From Phytophthora colocasiae (lineage: Eukaryota > Oomycota > Peronosporomycetes > Peronosporales > Peronosporaceae), in the NCBI GenBank assembly GCA_018806915.1, contig JAGKQI010000020.1, positions 744,001-808,000 of the forward strand: a DNA stretch of 64,000 nt, in the 5' to 3' direction. Made by a program: the position numbers and the translations under genes. The notes under the pieces were generated by a model that was given only the letters and a program-made list of their open reading frames with translations, was not told the DNA's origin and made no database searches. This document shows, piece after piece, positions 34,231 to 44,272 of this stretch (position 1 is the stretch's first letter; the number at the start of each line of letters is the position of its first letter).

Positions 34231-36978
34231 ATGAGCAGCGTACAGAGGCACAGAGACGTTTCGAGTTCGGCCTCTGAGGGGCCGGCGGGGTCTATGAGTG
34301 CGAATAACTCATCAGCAGAGGTGAAGAAACCCTTACACCACATACCGAAGGAGAATAGTCATCGTTCTGATGCTGAGTACGTCATCGTGGACGAATGGGA
34401 TAGCTTCAGCCCCACTAAAAAGCGAAAAAGAACACTGAGTAGCGAGAATGAGCGGAATTCGCAGGTGGATACTGCTGTTGATGCTTTAAATGAGGCCAGA
34501 CAAGATTCACAGACGAACACTGCTGCTGATACTTCGACTGATGACACTCAGAATGCTAAAGAGGAGAAGGAAGGAGATGCAGAAGCTGCGAAGGGAAATG
34601 GACACTTGGAAAATGAGAGAGAGACGCAGAAAGATGTGGAACCGGTATCGAACGGACCAATCAATAATATTGTGAAGGAGAAAATGGAGGAGAGTATTGC
34701 AGCACCTGCAACAGAAGAAACAGCGCCGTCTCCAGTGACGTCGTCTATTGGCTATATCTCTGGCGTTGATATGGTGTTCCCGGAGAACGAAGTGCCTATT
34801 GAGCTGTGCCCGTTTTCGAGTGATGGAAGTGTTGAAGCAACACAGCCTGAGTCACCACCTCGTAGGACCAAGAACACAGCGCCACAAGCGCCTCAACCTC
34901 CAACATCTACCATCGTTATCCATGCTCCTCCATCTGCTGCAGTACCGGAAGTACCAGCACCAGCAACACCAGAAATATCAATCCCCACGACGCCTGCATC
35001 GGTGACAGCAGAGGATTCGACCGTACCAGATTCAGTGGTTCGTACTAATGGGAGAAGGAAACGCAAGAAAAAATTAAGTTACTCGGCTCCACGGAGCAAA
35101 GCAGCTAAAGCAAAGCAAGTCCTCATCAGCGAGGCCGCGTCTCCAGCACTAGAAGACAAGCTCAGAATTGCTGTTAACGGGCATGCGACTGAAAACAGCG
35201 TTGAACTAGACCCCAACAACGGTCCACCTCCATCTCCAGTGTATCCTGATGCGGATGCTTCACACTTGTATCCGTCGACGTCTGAAGGTGAACCCTGGCG
35301 ATGGGAAGACGTTGAATCTTACTTTGGCCCTATTGAGCAGCATGACCTGGAAAATTTGATTCGGTGGCGCAAGGAAAATGCTGACTGTATTGCTGCTAAT
35401 CCAAATGCCCGGAAGCGCACATTAGGGATGGACAGCAAGCGTGCAATACTAGACGCTATGCTCGCCGATGTTTCAGGTGCCTCGACCGCTCCTGCGGACA
35501 CCCCCATTCGTCGGGGGCGTAGTTATCGTGATGTTTGGGAGGAACGAGATTTCCTTGAGCATCATAAACGCGATTGTTCAGTGGTAGAAACTCCAGTCAA
35601 AAGTCAAGTGCTGAAAACGAAAATGAAGCGCAAGGGTGCGATGGATGCGGACGGTTCCCTGCTCCAATCTCACCGTAACCTGGTGTATGGATATGATGAT
35701 GATCTATTTCACGAGTTCCGGGATCGACTTGAGGATCGAGCAAAGTTGTACGAGACGAAGTTGATCCCGTCAACACCTCCTACCTCAGAGAGACAACAGC
35801 AAGAGAGTAGTGGGACTGTGGACGAGAGTGTGTCTGCTGAAGTTGTATTCGATGAAGAAGTTCTGCCTAGCTTTCCTATCCGCCAGTTGCACCCGGCATC
35901 GTTGGGGCTTTGGAAACTTCGGAAGAATGAAGAACCAGATTATTCAGTCGTTCACCCTGCTTCTATAAGTCGAACTCAAGTTCCAGCTCGCTGGAAAGAA
36001 GAGATGGTGCGACATCACCACCAACTACAACTCCAGCAGACAGATGAATTAACTGATCCGAGCGACGGGGATGATGAAGGCACTGGTGAAAGCTCGCCTG
36101 ATCGACTTCGTGCTACCATATCCAACAGTGAAGTTACAGGCGGGCTTCCCTCATTTGGCGATTGTGTGGAAGAGGATGAAATCTCTCAGGCTCTTGAGTC
36201 CTCCCTGAGAAAATTGATACCGCTATCCATGTATAATTGGCGGACTGCTCAGCTCGTGTACGAAAGAGCAAGGTGCAGCATCCAATGTGCACCAATCCTA
36301 GAGGGTGAAGCTGCTGCTGCTCGAGAACTAGAGGATGTGTTTTTGCAGTTGTGTCCCCCAGAGGAACCTAGTATGGATCTTCCTGTACTTCCTGGAACTG
36401 CTCCAGCTCGCCAACCCAGGTCGTCACAGCTACTCAGCACCCCTCATGACATGATCGCGTATAGTGTTCGTCACGATATTGCTGGCAATTTCTCGCTTGC
36501 CGTAGCAGCGTCGGTGGAGTTTGCTCTTGGGCTAAGCGTTGGCGACGTAGTAGATGTCCTCGATCGGAACGGCTGCTGGAACTATGGTGAAGTCGTGGAA
36601 ACCTACTCTGAAGACAAACTTGGGATTACAAAGTTTTTGCTCATGCGCTTCTCATTGTGGTCTGAAGACACCGTTGAATGGATCGCGGCCAGTGAAGGGC
36701 GCATATTGCCACGTGGTGTTGCCGATGGCACCCGACCCTGCTCGGTTGGCCCCACTCGTGCTCATCGGGTTCGTGTTAGGTACGATCAAAACCTTGCGAG
36801 AGATTTGGAGCGATCGTTCCCTCATCGTCACGCAAACCAATCCACGGCAGCTTCAAGAATGCTCGCTCAGCAACGACAGAATATTGTGATTCGATCTTCG
36901 ACTAGCCAACAGAAGACGCCACAGAAGCGTAAACGAAAACGACCTGGCAAATCTGCTGCAAGGACGACGACAACATAA
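34231..36978 (+). CDS. Probable chromatin protein with Tudor/chromo-barrel-like domain
   Basis: Intronless as read, 915 residues. The first 350 residues are low-complexity and rich in Glu, Pro, Ser and Thr, with two basic stretches (KKRKRTLSSENER and RRKRKKKLSYSAPRSKAAK) that look like nuclear signals. Near residues 765-825 a small beta-barrel is visible: LSVGDVVDVLDRNGCWNYGEVVET, then LLMRFSLWSEDTVEWIAA and GRILPRG. This VGD..V.D..G.W..G.V pattern with a closing ..EWI is that of Tudor-knot/chromo-barrel readers. The tail is basic (KRKRKRPGKSAART). The open frame continues upstream of the ATG to the edge of the MITE, so an extra 5' exon is possible. Histone-tail binding is inferred. Confidence 0.65.
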   Translation: MSSVQRHRDVSSSASEGPAGSMSANNSSAEVKKPLHHIPKENSHRSDAEYVIVDEWDSFSPTKKRKRTLSSENERNSQVDTAVDALNEARQDSQTNTAADTSTDDTQNAKEEKEGDAEAAKGNGHLENERETQKDVEPVSNGPINNIVKEKMEESIAAPATEETAPSPVTSSIGYISGVDMVFPENEVPIELCPFSSDGSVEATQPESPPRRTKNTAPQAPQPPTSTIVIHAPPSAAVPEVPAPATPEISIPTTPASVTAEDSTVPDSVVRTNGRRKRKKKLSYSAPRSKAAKAKQVLISEAASPALEDKLRIAVNGHATENSVELDPNNGPPPSPVYPDADASHLYPSTSEGEPWRWEDVESYFGPIEQHDLENLIRWRKENADCIAANPNARKRTLGMDSKRAILDAMLADVSGASTAPADTPIRRGRSYRDVWEERDFLEHHKRDCSVVETPVKSQVLKTKMKRKGAMDADGSLLQSHRNLVYGYDDDLFHEFRDRLEDRAKLYETKLIPSTPPTSERQQQESSGTVDESVSAEVVFDEEVLPSFPIRQLHPASLGLWKLRKNEEPDYSVVHPASISRTQVPARWKEEMVRHHHQLQLQQTDELTDPSDGDDEGTGESSPDRLRATISNSEVTGGLPSFGDCVEEDEISQALESSLRKLIPLSMYNWRTAQLVYERARCSIQCAPILEGEAAAARELEDVFLQLCPPEEPSMDLPVLPGTAPARQPRSSQLLSTPHDMIAYSVRHDIAGNFSLAVAASVEFALGLSVGDVVDVLDRNGCWNYGEVVETYSEDKLGITKFLLMRFSLWSEDTVEWIAASEGRILPRGVADGTRPCSVGPTRAHRVRVRYDQNLARDLERSFPHRHANQSTAASRMLAQQRQNIVIRSSTSQQKTPQKRKRKRPGKSAARTTTT

Positions 36979-37222
36979 CTGTGGCCAAAGTGAAAAGATA
37001 AAGGACATGGATTTTGACCAGTGTTGAGTTTTGCCAGCACTCAGAAGATGTATTTTCTCCAAGAAATGAAGAGAGAAGCAATGGGCAAAGGTCAGTCAGC
37101 TATGAACGTCTAATTTAGCCTCCATTGCGCGAATTGTCTTGTATTTTTAGGTGGCACATCGTTGTGAAAAAGTCAAGTTTTCTCACGTGTCAAAGTTCAT
37201 CCTCAAGTGTATCGAAGGAGCC

Positions 37223-39439
37223 ATGCCGGCTTCATTGCAGCGCAACAACTTCCGCTGCGCAATAGATGGCTCGAATTCTCCGAAAAATATCTCCTCCATG
37301 TCTCCAGGTGTGGCTGCAATGGGAAGTCCTGGAAGTCCTGTAAAATCCCGTGCTGAATTTCCTTCTCGACAGAGGAAGCGTCTCCAGGTTGGAACAACAA
37401 ATTTGTCGAAGGGAAATCCCTTCAACGAGGCTTATAGTCAGCCTAGTCCTACACTTCCTGATCCAAGTATCACTGCTGCAGCTACTCGTATCAGCGAGAC
37501 AAATGTTGCTGCGATTAGATCTTCTCTTGAATCACCGCTTAGTCGAGATCCGAACTCTCGATCTAGCGGATCAGGCAAGGCAATGCCTCTTGTTCTACGA
37601 ACAGAAGTCCGTCGATTGAGTTCTCCAACTCCAGCCAGTGGCAGTAGAAGTACTGAGGAGCATCGAGAATTCAGAGAGATGCCGCCTCTGAACCAAGCGA
37701 TTGACAAAACAACGCCAGCAGAACGTCCCAGCCTACAAGTTGGGAACAACGTTCAAGAAAATTCGATTTCAAGAAGCGTAGCTACTCACCCCGCTGGCAA
37801 TTCTCCACAGTTGAACAGCTCTTCCAACAAGCGTAAAATTCTGTTGGCACACAATCGAGCAAAGCTGTACGATGTGTTTATGGAGAAGTACGGTTCAATG
37901 CGAGCCGTTTTTCGAGCATTCGACAACGACGGCAACGGCATGATTTCAGCCCAGCGTTTTCACGATATGGTGGAGGCTGCCGAGGTGGACTTGACACCCG
38001 ACGAGACGCGAGCGCTTTATAGGACGGCAGACATCAATGGGGACAACACCGTAGCTTTCCAAGAATTCGTGCAAATGTTCTCCCCATGTGCCGGCGAAAC
38101 CCATGCTCCAGCTATTAGCGCGTTTAGTCCAGTGAAAGATCGTTCTGGCATGCATGACCCAAGTTCTTCGATGGCAATCAAGTATCGCACACCTTTGGAG
38201 TTATCACCACGTTCTCGGAGGCGTATGAACCAATTACGCAAACAGGTTACCAACGAACTTTGCCACAAACACGGCACAGCAATTGGCGTACGTGGTGGAA
38301 AACCCGAACAGCTACTTGCGTACGCCTTCAAGAATGTTGATTCGGATAACGACGGCTTCCTGTCTTACAGTGAGGTGGAACACGCACTTGGACGAGGATA
38401 CCTACAAATGCAAGATGCCATTCCAACGAGTGAGCTGCGTGAAATGTTACAACTTATGGACCGAAACGGGGACGAACAGATCAGTTTACGTGAATTTGTG
38501 CATTATTTTGCCGTTGGCGAGCGTGATGTGGCCACCAATTTGACTGATAACGCTCGTAACAAGGAGCTTGCAGCCTTACACGTTAAAAGAACAGTGGAGC
38601 TTACACCCCGAGACGAAGTTGATCCAATATTTGCTCAACGGAAAAACGTGACGCAACAGAAAGAAGAGCCTCCAGATACTCCAAACAATCGAGAAATAAG
38701 CCCCGGAACCTGTCTCCCGGAGCAGCTCAATAAACGAACTGCTGCTATTGTCGGTTCGAGCAACACTATTGCTTCTCCTACTCGCAAGGGCAAAAGTCAA
38801 GACGATAAACCATCGCTGTCCTCTGCACAGTCGTCACTTCAACTGGAGATCGATCGTCGACCAGCTTCGTCTTGCGGACCTGTAGGTCCCGTTGTGGCAG
38901 TTCTCTCTCCTGTATCTCCTGATCGGTTCTATCATCGACGCAATGAACGGACAGACTGGGGTCGTATTGGTGTAGGAGGCAACGGCACGAGTGCTGACAC
39001 AGGGCTGTATCTGTCGCCACAGGAGCGTTTTGTAACCACAAGCCATGAAGCCTACAGCCCTCTTCATCGTGCCCCGCCGTCCGCAAAAACTAACGAAGTG
39101 AATGACTCGTTCCTGATGATGAGAGCTGGAAAACCGAGTACTACAATGGAGGAAGACACTCGTCGTGCACGACGCACAGCACGATTTGAGCGAACTCAAA
39201 TGCTAGCTCAAGAATTTGAAGACTCGCACGCCCAAGCAGAACGGCTAAAGGACTGGAAGTCGCGCGCTAATATTCGCAAAGCCGCTGACGAACGGTTCGG
39301 CTATCTTGACAGGCTACAAGAACGGGAACACCGTATAACTGCACGCGAGGATCACATGCAGCGTCGTTATGGAGGTGCCAGCTTCTTAAGGATGTGGGCT
39401 GGTAGCGCTGAGTCACAATTTAACAGCCACGACGGATAA
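37223..39439 (+). CDS. Four-EF-hand calcium-binding protein
   Basis: 738 residues from the first in-frame ATG; a GTG lies 72 bp upstream in the same frame, directly after a possible splice acceptor, so an extra 5' exon is possible. Four EF-hand loops are clear: DNDGNGMISAQRF (about residue 233), DINGDNTVAFQEF (269), DSDNDGFLSYSEV (372) and DRNGDEQISLREF (412). All keep acidic residues at loop positions 1, 3 and 5; positions 9 and 12 vary, and the first loop ends in Q-R-F rather than in an acidic residue. The flanks (residues 1-210 and 450-738) are Ser/Pro-rich and basic with no known domain. The C-terminus is a charged helix (RRTARFERTQMLAQEFEDSH). It is a probable calcium sensor or adaptor; the target is unknown. 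Confidence 0.8.
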   Translation: MPASLQRNNFRCAIDGSNSPKNISSMSPGVAAMGSPGSPVKSRAEFPSRQRKRLQVGTTNLSKGNPFNEAYSQPSPTLPDPSITAAATRISETNVAAIRSSLESPLSRDPNSRSSGSGKAMPLVLRTEVRRLSSPTPASGSRSTEEHREFREMPPLNQAIDKTTPAERPSLQVGNNVQENSISRSVATHPAGNSPQLNSSSNKRKILLAHNRAKLYDVFMEKYGSMRAVFRAFDNDGNGMISAQRFHDMVEAAEVDLTPDETRALYRTADINGDNTVAFQEFVQMFSPCAGETHAPAISAFSPVKDRSGMHDPSSSMAIKYRTPLELSPRSRRRMNQLRKQVTNELCHKHGTAIGVRGGKPEQLLAYAFKNVDSDNDGFLSYSEVEHALGRGYLQMQDAIPTSELREMLQLMDRNGDEQISLREFVHYFAVGERDVATNLTDNARNKELAALHVKRTVELTPRDEVDPIFAQRKNVTQQKEEPPDTPNNREISPGTCLPEQLNKRTAAIVGSSNTIASPTRKGKSQDDKPSLSSAQSSLQLEIDRRPASSCGPVGPVVAVLSPVSPDRFYHRRNERTDWGRIGVGGNGTSADTGLYLSPQERFVTTSHEAYSPLHRAPPSAKTNEVNDSFLMMRAGKPSTTMEEDTRRARRTARFERTQMLAQEFEDSHAQAERLKDWKSRANIRKAADERFGYLDRLQEREHRITAREDHMQRRYGGASFLRMWAGSAESQFNSHDG

Positions 39440-39584
39440 GCGTTTAAATTTGTAGTTACCGACAAGCAGTAGTCAAAACAACAAACTACCAGTAGTTCTA
39501 CGTGTTATCAAGAAGCTGGGTGCAGTTACTCTACTACATTCGAGATGTTCCGGTAGGGCAAACTAGACTCTACACTATAGAGAA

Positions 39585-41087
39585 CTAACCTGAAAACTCT
39601 TCTACAAGCTCGGAAGGAGAACCACTAGACTTGATGCGTCGGACCCACTTTCCAGTCACTTCGTCTTGGCGGTACTCAGCTGTCCGATAGGTGTACGGGA
39701 AGTTTTGGCGGAGGAAGCGAGCGTCTTCGTAAATCTCGTGAATTTCTTCGCCAACTTCAAATTTCGAGAGGGCTGCAAGCTCCGTGAAGTAGTCTTTTTG
39801 GCGCGTTCCCAACTGGTGCAGCTTCCTCACTCCATCTTTCAGAGTGCCAACGTAGGCGAAAAAGTCTTCGTACATGTCCTCCTTTGACGGAAGGAGCACA
39901 GACCCAGCAAACACACGCGCAATCCAACGAGCTTGAAGCTGGAAACAAAGGAACGGAAGGTTACTGAACGGAAGCCCAATAAAGGCAGCCGTGGGGTCTT
40001 CAATGGCAAACAACTGCTTGTACACGGGAGCCACAGCGTTTCGGTTTGTTGTGGATTGCAACAGGTCCGCGGCGACCTCATCCTTCAAGCCATTCGGTTG
40101 GACAAACGCCTGGGGAAAAAGCAGTTTCGATGGGAACAAGTCCTTCACTGTGTACAGATACCCAGTGCAATGCATGATCTCGTCGGGCGAAAGGATCACA
40201 GAGCCATCGGTGAACACCACTAAACCATCTTCAGCAATGTAGTCAATTGCAGGTTTCAGCACACGCGGATCCTCGGGATCAACAGCATTTGGGTCGTAGT
40301 CCAACGTTGCAACGATCACTTCTGAAGCGCCATTCCTGGCAAGCTCAAGAGAAATATCTTGACCTGAAGGCCCACGGCCGATCACCACAACACGCTGTAT
40401 CAAAACGAAAATTCCACACATTAGCGCCTAAAGACCAGCAACACTCATCTAAAAAGCGTGCTCGTACCTTCCCCTTGAAGGGTTCTGTCGTGCGGTAAGC
40501 TCGAGAGTGTGACACTACACCCTTGTAGTTCTCGATTCCCTTAATCGGTGCCAGCGAGGGCTTTGAGAAGTGTCCGTTGCAGACCACGACGCGGTCGAAC
40601 AACTCTTCATATTCCCCCTGCTCCTTCGACGACACACCGATCTTCCACTTCCCCTCTACCTTATTCATACTTGTCACTGCCGAGTTGAGACGCACAAATT
40701 TGTCCACTTTGTAGTGCTTGGAGTAGTTCTGCAGGTACGTCAGCACATCCGCGTGCGACGGGAAACTGGGCACACCCTTCTGAAATGGGAACTCCTTAAG
40801 CTGCATAATAGCAGTCGGCAAGTTCGTGTGCAGCGATTTGTACAGTACGGAGGACGGGGATTCCGCCGAGTCGTCGTACTTCCACACACCGCCCACATTG
40901 CCAGCCTTCTCGAAGACAACCACTTCGTGCCCCACGTCACGGAGACACTTGGCCGCGACTTCACATTTGATACAACCCCAAATTAGTTCCCTAAATAATG
41001 CCCTCCTCCCTGTATTATCAACGTACTGATGCCAGCGGCGCCTCCTCCAACGATTCCCACTCGAACGATCTGCGGCTTGATGGACAT
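39585..41087 (-). CDS. FMO: Flavin-containing monooxygenase, copy 1
   Basis: FAD/NADPH enzyme that oxygenates soft nucleophiles (N or S). Exons 41027-41087, 40468-40958 and 39585-40394 give 453 residues. It has the FAD Rossmann motif VGIVGGGAAGI at the N-terminus, the FMO signature YKGVVSHSRAY (FxGxxxHxxxY class) and the NADPH motif VVVIGRGPSGQDISLELA. The start is set by the Rossmann motif beginning ten residues after the ATG. No membrane anchor is visible at the C-terminus, unlike mammalian FMOs, so it is probably soluble. It is divergent from START/FYVE copy 1, with 178 bp between start codons, and paralogous to the gene at 44273-45800. The substrate is unknown. Confidence 0.9.
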
Positions 41088-41265
41088 TGCGGCCAATTCC
41101 CAACTGATTCCTCGCAGTGATGACGTACGACTGGCAAAAGTTCGTTATCCAATCAGAAGTCTTCATTTATGCGTATCACTTGAAAATGAACTGTGAATTT
41201 TCGCTTTCAGTTTTTATCCTAAAAGTTTGAAATGAGTTCAGAACGTGTCAAGACAAGCAAAAGCC

Positions 41266-42573
41266 ATGCCAGAAGAGGACAATCTGCTGCCGGACCAGTC
41301 TCCGTTTCCACCGCTACAACTGACGTTCGAGGAGCAACAGCATTGCCACGACCTCAGTCTGCAATTGCTGGAGCGTACACTTCACAGCTACGACGAGCGC
41401 CTAGCAGGTATCACCCCAGGACATCACGCGAATCTAGACAGTGCCCGATGGAAGCTGCAGAAGACGCAGGAGAATGCGTCAATGTACTCGGAGCGTATCA
41501 GACGTGTTCGGACGGATCTAGATCTACCTGAAGACAGTTGGGCAGACCCTACAGTGCTCATGATGGTCGGTAATATCCCAGCATCACTGGACGAAGTCAT
41601 GCTCGGAATTTCTATTCCGACGTTTGAAGCGTTCAAAGTCCGAGTGGCAACCCTTGGGAACATGAATATCGGTGGTGCAATGCTCGCGAGACTTGTCGGA
41701 CCGACGGAAGAGAAACCTTTCCAGAGCTTGTCCATCTTTTACTGGGCGAGCCAACTGCCGTGGCTTGTGAAGAAAGTGGTGAAACCTCGGGACTTCTTGA
41801 CACTATCGGCCTCAGGGATCATTACAACAGCGGAAGGGGAACGAATTGGATACGATCTTCTACAACCAGCTCCGTTACCGCAATGCCCACCGCTGCCAAA
41901 GCCTATGATACGCGGGAAGTTCATGTTGGGAGCCCTGTACCGACAAAAGGAAGACGGCAGCGTGGACGTGTACATGCAGCAGTATCTGGAGGCTATGGGC
42001 AACGTGTTCGACTCCTTTGTAATTACCGCAACGTGGCAGGGACTTCTGGGCTTTTTCAGCGCGCCGATGCTTGCGGAACAAAAGAAATTAAGGTGGTGCA
42101 TTGCTAACATGAAGAGCGCGAGGCGAAGGGGATTGGCAAATCAACTTTCAGGCAACTCGATCAACTGCTCTCTATGCTCCGCGGCTTTTGTTCGATCTGT
42201 TCGAAGTCGCAGCAGCGATCAAAAGAGCTGCATTCTATGCCTAGCACCCGTTTGCTCCAGTTGTCGTGAAGAACAAGTTTTGAGGGAGTTGGAGCGTCAT
42301 CCCAGGAAGAAAAAGGTGTTGGTCAAGAAGCGGGAGGTGTACATTTGCCTCCCGTGTGTAGAGTTCGTCCAAAGACACAAGGCGGCAGATATCGCGAAAC
42401 ACAGCATCATGGATAAGCTAACTCCAGGCTCGGATTCCACTGGCGATGGAGATGTTGGACAAACGTGGGGTTTGCTTTACGGCGATTCCATGCCAACGTG
42501 GTCACCTACGCGGTCTCTATCGATGTCAAGTGAGTCGTTTGAGATCTTCGGTTGGAATGCCGATGCTTCTTAA
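41266..42573 (+). CDS. START-like/FYVE-like protein, copy 1
   Basis: Intronless, 435 residues from ATG 41266 (MPEEDNLL). The N-terminal helix is followed by a START-like lipid-binding region (residues about 90-280; SFVITATWQGLLGFF near its end). Next is a FYVE-related zinc finger with paired cysteines: CSLCSAAF, CILCLAPVCSSC and YICLPCVEFV. It lacks the full basic RR/KHHCR core of true FYVE domains, so phosphoinositide binding is uncertain. Proteins of this layout form large families in Phytophthora. A tandem copy follows directly. The Ser-rich end (MSSESFEIFGW) is shared by both copies. Confidence 0.75.
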   Translation: MPEEDNLLPDQSPFPPLQLTFEEQQHCHDLSLQLLERTLHSYDERLAGITPGHHANLDSARWKLQKTQENASMYSERIRRVRTDLDLPEDSWADPTVLMMVGNIPASLDEVMLGISIPTFEAFKVRVATLGNMNIGGAMLARLVGPTEEKPFQSLSIFYWASQLPWLVKKVVKPRDFLTLSASGIITTAEGERIGYDLLQPAPLPQCPPLPKPMIRGKFMLGALYRQKEDGSVDVYMQQYLEAMGNVFDSFVITATWQGLLGFFSAPMLAEQKKLRWCIANMKSARRRGLANQLSGNSINCSLCSAAFVRSVRSRSSDQKSCILCLAPVCSSCREEQVLRELERHPRKKKVLVKKREVYICLPCVEFVQRHKAADIAKHSIMDKLTPGSDSTGDGDVGQTWGLLYGDSMPTWSPTRSLSMSSESFEIFGWNADAS

Positions 42574-42754
42574 ATGGATGTCACGAACGACAAACTAACC
42601 TTATCAATAGCTTTTGGGACTTTTTCATATTGTGTGGATACAGGAAAACGGTGCTGACCAAGTGCATTCTCCGGAGGAAGTTCGTCATCGTACTAAACTG
42701 ACAGATTGCGGTAGGATTTCACCAATCAATATCAGCCAAATAAGTTCAGAATAA

Positions 42755-44092
42755 ACCGGTAAACTTACCACCGACGCAACATGGCAAGAGGAGGACAATT
42801 TGCTGCTGGACCAGTCTCCATTCCCTCCACTCCAATTGACCTTCGAGGAGCAGGAGGAATGTCATAATCTCAGTCTGCAATTGCTTGAGCGTACGCTGCA
42901 CAGTTACGATGAACGACTGGCTGGCATTACACCTCGACACCACGCAAATCTCGACAGTGCGCGCTGGAAGCTGCAGAAGACACAGGAGAATGCGTCGCTG
43001 TATTCGGAGCGTATTCGACACGTCCGGGCAGATCTTCATCTGCCGGTGGACAACTGGGAAGACCCTACAGTGCTCCTGATGGTCGGTACAATTCCCGCTT
43101 CACTGGATGAGGTCATGTATGGGATGTCCATTCCGACGTTCGAAGCGCTGAAAGTCCGCGTGTCGACTTTGGGGAACCAGGAAATTGGCGGTGCAATGCT
43201 CGCAAGACTTGTCGGACCGACAGATGACCAACCGTTCCAGAATTTGTCGATTTTTTATATGGCGAGTCGATTGCCGTGGCTGGTCAGTAAAGTAGTCAAG
43301 CCTCGAGATTTCGTATTACTCTCAGCCAGTGGAGTAATTACAACAGCGGCTGGAGAACGCATTGGATATGATTTATTGCAGCCGGCACCGCTGTTGCAGT
43401 GCCCTCCACTACCAAAGCCGATGATTCGAGGGAAGTTTATGTTTGGGGCGTTATATCGACAACAAGAAGACGGGCATGTGGATGTTTATCTTCAGCAGTA
43501 TGTGGAGTCGATGGGGAACCTCATGGAATCGTTCATTATCAGCACGACGTGGCAATCGTTGCTAGGGTTTTTCAGGTCGCCTATACTAGCGGAGCACAAG
43601 AAACTGCAGTGGTGCATTGCCAATATGAAAAGTGCGAGGCGACGGGGAGCTGCGAACGATCTATCGGGGTTCTCAGTGAATTGTTCCTTGTGTTCGGCAG
43701 CTTTCGGACGGACCATTCGCAGTCGAAGTAGTGACCAGCGAAGCTGTGTGCTTTGTCTTGCACTGGTGTGCTCGAACTGTCGTGAAGAACTCGTATTTAA
43801 AGTATTGGATCGACATCCGAAGAAGAATAAGCTGTTGATCAGGAAGAAACGTGTGTTCGTTTGTCGACCATGTCTGGAGTTTGTTCGAAGACAAAAGCCT
43901 CACGATGTCGCGAGATACAACATTCTTGACACGTTGACACCAGCGTCAGACTCTACATGGGGTACAAACGATACCAGCCAAATGACATGGGGGCTACTTG
44001 ATGGAGATTCAACGCCTACTTGGTCACCAAGACGCTCCTTGTCGATGTCGAGTGAGTCGTTCGAGTCGTTCGGCTGGAGTGTTGATCCCTAG
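42755..44092 (+). CDS. START-like/FYVE-like protein, copy 2, start codon unclear
   Basis: Tandem paralogue of the gene upstream, with the same START-like region and the same cysteine pairs (CSLCSAAF, CVLCLALVCSNC, FVCRPCLEFV). The open frame runs from 42755 to the stop at 44092, but it contains no ATG before the body of the protein. The ATG at 42781 aligns with the start of copy 1, but copy 2 has one extra base just after it, so that ATG is out of frame. Either an unseen upstream exon provides the start or the gene has lost its start. The body shows no other damage, which argues for recent loss or a real upstream exon. Confidence 0.65.
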   Translation, partial: TGKLTTDATWQEEDNLLLDQSPFPPLQLTFEEQEECHNLSLQLLERTLHSYDERLAGITPRHHANLDSARWKLQKTQENASLYSERIRHVRADLHLPVDNWEDPTVLLMVGTIPASLDEVMYGMSIPTFEALKVRVSTLGNQEIGGAMLARLVGPTDDQPFQNLSIFYMASRLPWLVSKVVKPRDFVLLSASGVITTAAGERIGYDLLQPAPLLQCPPLPKPMIRGKFMFGALYRQQEDGHVDVYLQQYVESMGNLMESFIISTTWQSLLGFFRSPILAEHKKLQWCIANMKSARRRGAANDLSGFSVNCSLCSAAFGRTIRSRSSDQRSCVLCLALVCSNCREELVFKVLDRHPKKNKLLIRKKRVFVCRPCLEFVRRQKPHDVARYNILDTLTPASDSTWGTNDTSQMTWGLLDGDSTPTWSPRRSLSMSSESFESFGWSVDP

Positions 44093-44272
44093 TTCATGTT
44101 GGAGTAACAAAACAAAGATTTTGTACGCAGTCGAAGGGCTAAGACTTTGGATGCGTTTGTGAAAAACACAACGTCGTTACTTGGACGGCTTGGAGAGGCT
44201 AACAAGTGTTGATTCTACACGGATACGAGCTGTTCTACACTGGATCGCATACGTGTACGAACATTTTCACTC

